NCBI GenBank assembly: GCA_032718475.1
Contig: JAUCBJ010001774.1
Span: 1-27,123 of the forward strand
Length of the DNA: 27,123 nucleotides
Origin: Nemertoderma westbladi
Lineage: Eukaryota; Xenacoelomorpha; Nemertodermatida; Nemertodermatidae
Reading direction: 5' to 3'
Below are positions 21,998-27,123 of this stretch, piece after piece. Both the position numbers and the translations under genes were made by a program. Under the pieces are notes generated by a model, which worked only from the letters and a program-made list of their open reading frames with translations, did not search any database and was not told the DNA's origin. The stretch's first letter is position 1; each line of letters starts with the position of its first letter.

Positions 21998-23390
21998 CGA
22001 TTTCTTTTAGGCACCGCAATAAACAACATAATTAAATCGAAATGCATTGCGGTTAAGTCACGAAATGACAGGTGCCAATTAATTTTAAATCGGTTGTAAT
22101 TGAACTTATTGGTAATTTATTACTACTACCACGTCGTTAATAACGCGATCTACTTGAGCCAATATGAGTAATTGATACGCACTTCCTGTATGCAATGTGT
22201 ACCTAATACTACACTACACTATACACGTCATCCTAGCCATAGTAGTATACGTCTGTCGGTAGCTAATGTAATAAATAGCCTGGACGCACACCGAAAGGCG
22301 TGGGAATTCTCTACTCCAATAGAAGTCTACGGTATATATTGTTGTACTCGCTACAGGGCATCCATTAACAAAGGTTATTGTACGAGTAACTCCGTCCAAT
22401 AGATAGGCGTACAAAGGCAATGATAACACAACCCTCTCCCATATAAATGAAATTAAAGTTATTTACGAGGAATGGGCCTCCCAGGGTTTATACGGAATTC
22501 CGTGTTCATTGTGCCTTTATGAGAAGTCCACACTCATCACACTTACAGACTCAAAAACAGAAACAGAATTTGCCTCGGAAGTTTTATAAAGTAGAACAAA
22601 TGATAATCAAATGACCCATAATTCATATTTCGCGAGAAAGTGCTCGAACCACTTAGAAAATCAATAATTTTTAGGATATGGAGTGTGGTGGTTGACACAC
22701 AAACTAGTAAGTAATGTATAATTTACCCCACGGCTATAAGAACTCATAGATAATGGAAACACAACAATAAGGACACACACTCGCCCTTGTATAAGGTCCC
22801 CGCGGCAGGCAGGGCCCTCCGGTAACACACCACGTGGGCCTCACTAACTTACTGACTCATTCCGTCACACGTTGAACCTACGCGCTCGTGTCTTATCTCC
22901 GCCACGGTTTTCCTGTTTGCTTAATTGGTAACTCTACGAGCCGTGGTAATCTAATCAGGCCCCGGTATAGCCGTATAGCCCATTATTAGATTAGCAGCTG
23001 GCGACCTGGCCTTATACGGCGTAGTGCGACTCGAATCAAATATGGACTGCGCGGACTACACCGACAATATAATAGAAAATAAACTACCTAAAAATAAACT
23101 CAGGAGATATGAAAAAGGAAACAATTGTAATAAAAACAAATTCAAACTTTAATTCCTAGCTTCGCTCAAATTTTTCCTTATGGAATCGATAATTGTATAT
23201 TAATAATTAATGCAGTAACAATCTGGTGTCTCTCACTGGAGAAGTGGACCGGACCCACTGACCGGACCCTATAAATAAATACAATATTGAAGCTTTATAT
23301 TTGATTTATATTTTACTTGTGTATTATTGACCGGACCGTTATCACCAGAATTAAGTAACCTGCATATTCTCGTAACATGTGTTAAGTTTC
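21998..23390. other. Notch intron 2 segment
   Basis: No gene seen apart from the candidate CSL site. GGACCGGACC-like words recur at 23245-23340 and 23465-23515 (GGTCCGGTCAAC). Confidence 0.5.
22299..22306 (+). promoter_or_regulatory. Candidate CSL/Su(H) site in Notch intron 2
   Basis: CGTGGGAA is the high-affinity CSL (RBPJ/Su(H)) consensus YGTGGGAA. It lies in the intron between Notch exons 2 and 3. An 8-bp site can occur by chance in a region this size, so the link to Notch autoregulation is only an inference. Confidence 0.3.
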
Positions 23391-23450
23391 GTTTATTGTT
23401 TTGGTTCCCCCAACACGCCTCTGTAACCTGCTTCTTTACTAAACTGCTCC
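23391..23450 (-). repeat. Dispersed repeat copy (core in reverse)
   Basis: GTTTATTGTTTTGGTTCCCC followed by a segment complementary to 20883-20930. Confidence 0.7.
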
Positions 23451-23570
23451 TTCAATAAATGGCAAAGGGTCCGGTCAACGGGTTCGGTCCATTGAGCAAT
23501 GGGTCCGGTCAACTTGCTGCTTGAAGAAACGTTGACCTTTCTTCATAGGTATGGGAAGTAAAGACACTGT

Positions 23571-23836
23571 CGCAGTGTCCGAGTGGATACAGCGCCTGAA
23601 CTGCTTACACAATAGTGTTTGGTGGCGCAGGTTCGAATCCGACTAAAGGCTGTAGAAATTTCGCATTGTTGTGTCCCTAGGCAAGACACTTTAGACATTA
23701 GTGCCTACGCCAACCCAGCGGTATAATGGGAACCTAGCTTTGCTGGGGTAATGATAATAAAAGCGCTTTGAGTATACTGAGCGTAGAAAAGCGCTATATA
23801 AATAACCAATATTATTATTATTATTTATTATTATTA
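23571..23836 (+). mobile_element. tRNA-derived SINE
   Basis: The head has RNA polymerase III promoter boxes: A box TGTCCGAGTGG at 23576-23586 and a perfect B box GGTTCGAATCC at 23630-23640. It resembles a Leu/Ser-type tRNA with a long variable arm. The body (GTTGTGTCCCTAGGCAAGAC) and the tail (AAAGCGCTTTGAG, AAAAGCGCTATATAAATAA, then ATT repeats) are like the conserved central and 3' parts of SINEs in many invertebrates. The body resembles the conserved eumetazoan SINE (Nin-type) domain as I recall it. Located in Notch intron 2. Confidence 0.85.
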
Positions 23837-24079
23837 ACTTTGGCCTTTGACACTATATGGCGCATTTTGTTCCTCACGATGTGATCGGATCCTTTTCATT
23901 GATGCCCGGAATATCCGATAGGGGATCCGGACGGAATTTATAATTAATCCACATCCGGTCGGATATTTTGTATATTAATATTAACTAAGTAAATATTAAA
24001 TTAAATATATAATTTAAAACATAAAACAAAACTAAGCAAATTATTTTTAGTTTAAGATGCGGCGCGATATCCGGGAAAA

Positions 24080-24250
24080 TTGTGCCACCACCCCGCCATG
24101 CAATCTACAACAATTGGCTTGTTGTGATGCATTGCGCATTAAGAATGCCAAGCCGGCATATCGACAAAATTGCGCCGCTACAACTCACAATCCCCCATGA
24201 CTTTCGCGAGATTAACCGCACCTTCATATTATACAATAGCACCATGCACC
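24080..24250 (-). mobile_element. 3' fragment of the same non-LTR retrotransposon family
   Basis: Nucleotide similarity to 26370-26510, including CCCCCATGACT-TCGCGAGATTA and CGACAAAATTGCGCCGC, in the same orientation. It is too decayed to read as protein. It lies in Notch intron 2. Confidence 0.65.
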
Positions 24251-24402
24251 AATGCTATATGGATCCAAAATAGATCCTAAATCCAATCGAATCACAACTC
24301 TATCAAGATTGGACCCAGACACCTGAGGTGCATCACAATGTCATATGGAGCCATTAACAATCCTACACGGCTCTAATCACAATACTGCATGAAACCAACA
24401 GA

Positions 24403-24440
24403 TTGTGGCGCACAGTGTGGCGCACAGTGTGGCGCACATT
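24403..24440. repeat. 12-bp repeat TGTGGCGCACAG, three copies
   Basis: Three adjacent copies, the last ending CACATT, in Notch intron 2 beside retrotransposon-like sequence. Confidence 0.85.
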
Positions 24441-24628
24441 GGACAGCAATCGGAAAAAGTGATCCACGGCGCAAATTGGTACGGTAGCATATGAAATAAA
24501 GTTTGTTTGTTTATTAGAAAACACCACCAGTATAACCTACTCCTTGCCCTTAATGTTTATATTGAATTCAGTTTTTAAAACAGCTATTAACTAACGCGTC
24601 GCATACCTATTACGTATCAATGATATTG

Positions 24629-25204
24629 AGATCCAAACTCAATTCAATATGGATCCAAACTCAATTCAATAAGAATCCAAACTCAATTCAATATGGATCC
24701 AAACTCAATTCAATATGAATCCAAACTCAATTCAATATGGATCCAAACTCAATTCAATATGGATGGATCCAAACTCAATTCAATATGGATCCAAACTCAA
24801 TTCAATATGGATCCAAACTCAATTCAATATGGATCCAAACTCAATTCAATATGGATGGATCCAAACTCAATTCAATATGAATCCAAACTCAATTCAATAT
24901 GGATCCAAACTCAATTCAATATGGATCCAAACTCAATTCAATATGAATCCAAACTCAATTCAATATGGATCCAAACTCAATTCAATATGGATCCAAACTC
25001 AATTCAATATGGATCCAAACTCAATTCAATATGGATCCAAACTCAATTCAATATGGATCCAAACTCAATTCAATATGGATCCAAACTCAATTCAATATGG
25101 ATCCAAACTCAATTCAATATGGATCTAAACTCAATTCAATATGGATGGATCCAAACTCAATTCAATATGGATGGGTCCAAACTCAATTCAATATGGATCC
25201 AAAC
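24629..25204. repeat. 22-bp minisatellite, about 26 units
   Basis: Units of GGATCCAAACTCAATTCAAT plus AT, with occasional extra GGAT and point variants (GAATCC, GGATCT, GGGTCC), in Notch intron 2. A unit length of 22 rotates through three frames without a stop, giving overlapping open frames of up to 201 codons on the plus strand. These are by-products of the repeat. Confidence 0.97.
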
Positions 25205-25863
25205 GAAGTTATTACTATATATAGTTCGGAGTTCCTTAAGCTTACATATGAATATGGCCCCAGGAACGGTCTGGGCACCGGGAAGTTATTACAAATAATA
25301 CAATACAGTAGCTATCGGATAGCGCAAAAGTTGGCGACGATCTCAATCAATGCGCGATGCCAAAGTTATACTGAATTTCTATTCAACAGCAGTTCAACGC
25401 ACTTTGAATAAAAGCAATATCACGGTTCCTGGAATAATACTGTGGGTTGGGCCCACTAGTGTATGTCTGTTGTGTTTGTGGGTGAGTAGTGTACCGTACC
25501 GTAGATAGTAGGCCAACTCGGCAAATAAAATGTATGATAAATTAGAATAAAGTGAGTGAGTATACCAAATAAATAGAGAAGGACAATTAAACACCCGCTG
25601 ATAAAAATACAGAAAGTTAAAATAAAACAGCTGAAACCGAAGGAAGATTAACTAACCCTGGGGCCTTGGTTTGAAACAGGGACTATAAGAGAGGGGAAAT
25701 TACTTAAAATAAATATAGAAAACCTCGTTTAGTCATTCGACAATATTATAAACCTCGTTTATTTACAATATTATATGTTGTAATAATATAATAGTAATTA
25801 ATACCGGAATACTGTAACTCTCTCTATATTTGCTAGTGACACGTGTTAAACATATAAACTCAC
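25205..25863. other. Notch intron 2, portion next to exon 2
   Basis: AT-rich with short direct repeats (AAACCTCGTTTA at 25722 and 25751). No gene seen. Confidence 0.5.
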
Positions 25864-25939
25864 TCGCAATATCCGATGTTGTTACGAAGTCGACACCTCC
25901 CGTTATTCCGACAAGGATTCGGGTAGCAGTTCGTTATCT
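25864..25939 (-). CDS. Notch: Notch exon 2: first part of EGF1
   Basis: A 76-nt exon too short to stand out as an open frame. On the minus strand a TATTCCAG acceptor precedes it and a GTGAGT donor follows. It encodes about 25 residues with four EGF1 cysteines (C-YPNP-C-RNNGR-C-RLRNNIGY-C). It ends two bases into a codon, and exon 3 supplies the third base, giving a C-D-C pair and completing EGF1 as C-DDAFVGEF-C. The entry phase (1) and the small size resemble vertebrate Notch exon 2, about 79-82 nt as I recall it. The acceptor could instead lie 2 nt further in (AGAG), which would change only the first residue and the entry phase. The upstream signal-peptide exon was not found in the window. 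Confidence 0.85.
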
Positions 25940-26099
25940 CTGGAATAGTAATCAACAAAAAATAAATTAGTTGTACCGGTACAGACAGACACCTTTCGTG
26001 CACCAAAAGCGCAAGCTATATTAGCGAACAATTATAATTACCGGTATCCATATCAATGGAAATGTTAGTTTCAATGTCGCGGCTGATTTTACTTTGTAA

Positions 26100-26190
26100 T
26101 TTTGTTCATCTTCACTTATTTTAACCAAAACAATAAACTAAACACAATAGAACAGGTTACAGTTTTATTTTTGAGAGTAATCAGTTGTTG
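26100..26190 (+). repeat. Dispersed repeat copy (AACCAAAACAATAAAC core)
   Basis: The core at 26123-26138 is followed by CAATAGAACAGGTTACAG and TTTTATTTTTGAGAGTAATC, as in the copy at 15685-15782. Confidence 0.7.
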
Positions 26191-26204
26191 TTTGCGTCCA
26201 ATTC

Positions 26205-26219
26205 CCCCCCCCCCCCCCT
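26205..26219. repeat. Poly-C tract
   Basis: A run of about 14 C upstream of Notch exon 2. Confidence 0.9.
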
Positions 26220-26344
26220 CAGCTTAATCTATAATGTAAACCAATGATGCTATATTATTAACTTTCCGTTTCATCAATTTAAAAACATTGAAATCGGAAT
26301 CTATATATAATCGGCCCGCTGCATTGAAGCTGCACATATAGAGA

Positions 26345-27123
26345 TGCTATGATGGCTTAACAAAAATATTTTTGCCGCCGCCATGCAATGCATTGGCCTG
26401 CTGTGATTCGCGCGTATTAAGAATTTTATTTCGGCTTATCAACAAAATTGCACCGCCACAATTCCCTATCCCCCATGACTCTCGCGAGATTATCCGCATC
26501 TTCAAGGCCATCAGTATCAGTAGGCCTATCTGTTATTAAATAGCGTACACCTCAAGGAAGTCATACGCTGTCCACCAGCCCACCACCATGCTATTTTTTT
26601 CCAACAGAAGGGACTACCAAAGCACGTTGTGCACATTGTGCATTGCCCATTGTGCAGGATCGTACTCACGGCGAAAGCAATGTCCTGCAAAGCGGAGGCG
26701 GCTTTAATCTAGTGTCAAGCTTGGGGGAACCAATGAGACACCTCCAATTTTATATAGTGTCTGGTTGGAGATGTGTGCATTGTACTTGACACAATGAACC
26801 CGGCGTAGCATTCTTGTGAATGTGCCATCCAGAGATTTGGTGTCCTCAGCAGTTAGAGCCCAGCATGGACTCCCATAGAGGAGTACTGGAACTACTGCTG
26901 CTCGAAATAATCGGACCTTAAGTTTCCGATTAATTCTCGGTGATTTCCAAAACCTGGAGAGCCTATTCAAGGCTGCCCATGCCTTTCCCTTACGTATTCG
27001 TAAGGGAACCTCACCTTACTTCCGGATCCCAGGTAACAGAAGTCGTCCAGAGAGAGTTTTAAAGTTAACTGTGATAATTTTGGTCGTCTTGAAGTTAACA
27101 AAAGACCAACACTAGAAGCAGCC
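26345..27123 (-). pseudogene. Decayed non-LTR retrotransposon reverse transcriptase, 3' part
   Basis: Read on the minus strand from the right edge: DDFCYLGS near 27045, a frameshifted stretch, then GKAWAALNRLSRFWKS, KLKVRLFRAAVVPVLLYGS, LDGTFTRMLRRV and ISNQTLYK. These are the thumb/C-terminal motifs of non-LTR element ORF2 reverse transcriptases. A stop and frameshift near 26704 separate them from RLRFAGHCFRRE (26655-26690), after which similarity to the copy at 743-1029 continues in broken form to about 26370 (EDADNL, MGDRELW). It is a non-functional relic upstream of Notch exon 2. It probably extends beyond the window. Confidence 0.85.

Noticed and set aside
24693-25411. Overlapping open frames of 137-201 codons
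   Set aside because: A stop-free 22-bp unit rotates through three frames; the peptide is the same in each.
25940-27123. Notch signal-peptide exon
   Set aside because: No minus-strand frame with a start, a hydrophobic core and a phase-1 donor was seen; the stretch is retrotransposon debris.

Overview
This window is from an animal genome, most likely a marine invertebrate. It carries spliced EGF-repeat exons, tRNA-derived SINEs, non-LTR retrotransposon debris and very long simple-sequence arrays. I cannot name the phylum from sequence alone. The main content is the 5' part of a Notch receptor gene on the minus strand, transcribed from right to left. A complete, intronless galactose mutarotase (GALM) gene lies on the plus strand inside one Notch intron.

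Notch: six exons can be joined. In transcript order they are 25864-25939, 21412-21674, 19529-19739, 15290-15546, 3371-3760 and 1179-1364. Every junction agrees in codon phase (entry 1, then 2, 1, 2, 1, 1, exit 1). The joined 1383 nt encode twelve consecutive EGF modules, each with a canonical six-cysteine pattern except the last, which runs off the left edge. They align in order with Notch EGF1-EGF12 and end inside the ligand-binding EGF11-12 pair. The signal-peptide exon lies beyond the right edge. EGF13 onward, the LNR/NRR, the membrane segment and the ankyrin domain lie beyond the left edge.

Layout from left to right: 1-1178 is intron 7 with a MITE split by a retrotransposon fragment; 1179-1364 is exon 7; 1365-3370 is intron 6; 3371-3760 is exon 6. 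Intron 5 (3761-15289, 11.5 kb) carries a 1.4-kb TCCA/TCCG array, a 284-bp CA array, a 2.0-kb array of 31-bp units and a 1.07-kb array that stops 15 bp from the exon-5 splice donor. Exon 5 follows at 15290-15546. Intron 4 (15547-19528) holds GALM and a 46-bp minisatellite. Exon 4 is 19529-19739, exon 3 is 21412-21674 and exon 2 is 25864-25939. The right end is retrotransposon debris. Tandem arrays make up about 6 kb, nearly a quarter of the window.

The most unusual feature is the 46-bp minisatellite at the exon-4/intron-4 boundary. Each of its 21 units contains the last 35 nt of Notch exon 4 plus 11 nt of intron, so the intron begins with a tandem series of near-identical 5' splice sites. Only the one at the true exon end keeps the reading frame; read-through meets a stop codon within the next unit. 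Exon numbers used here count the unseen signal-peptide exon as exon 1.
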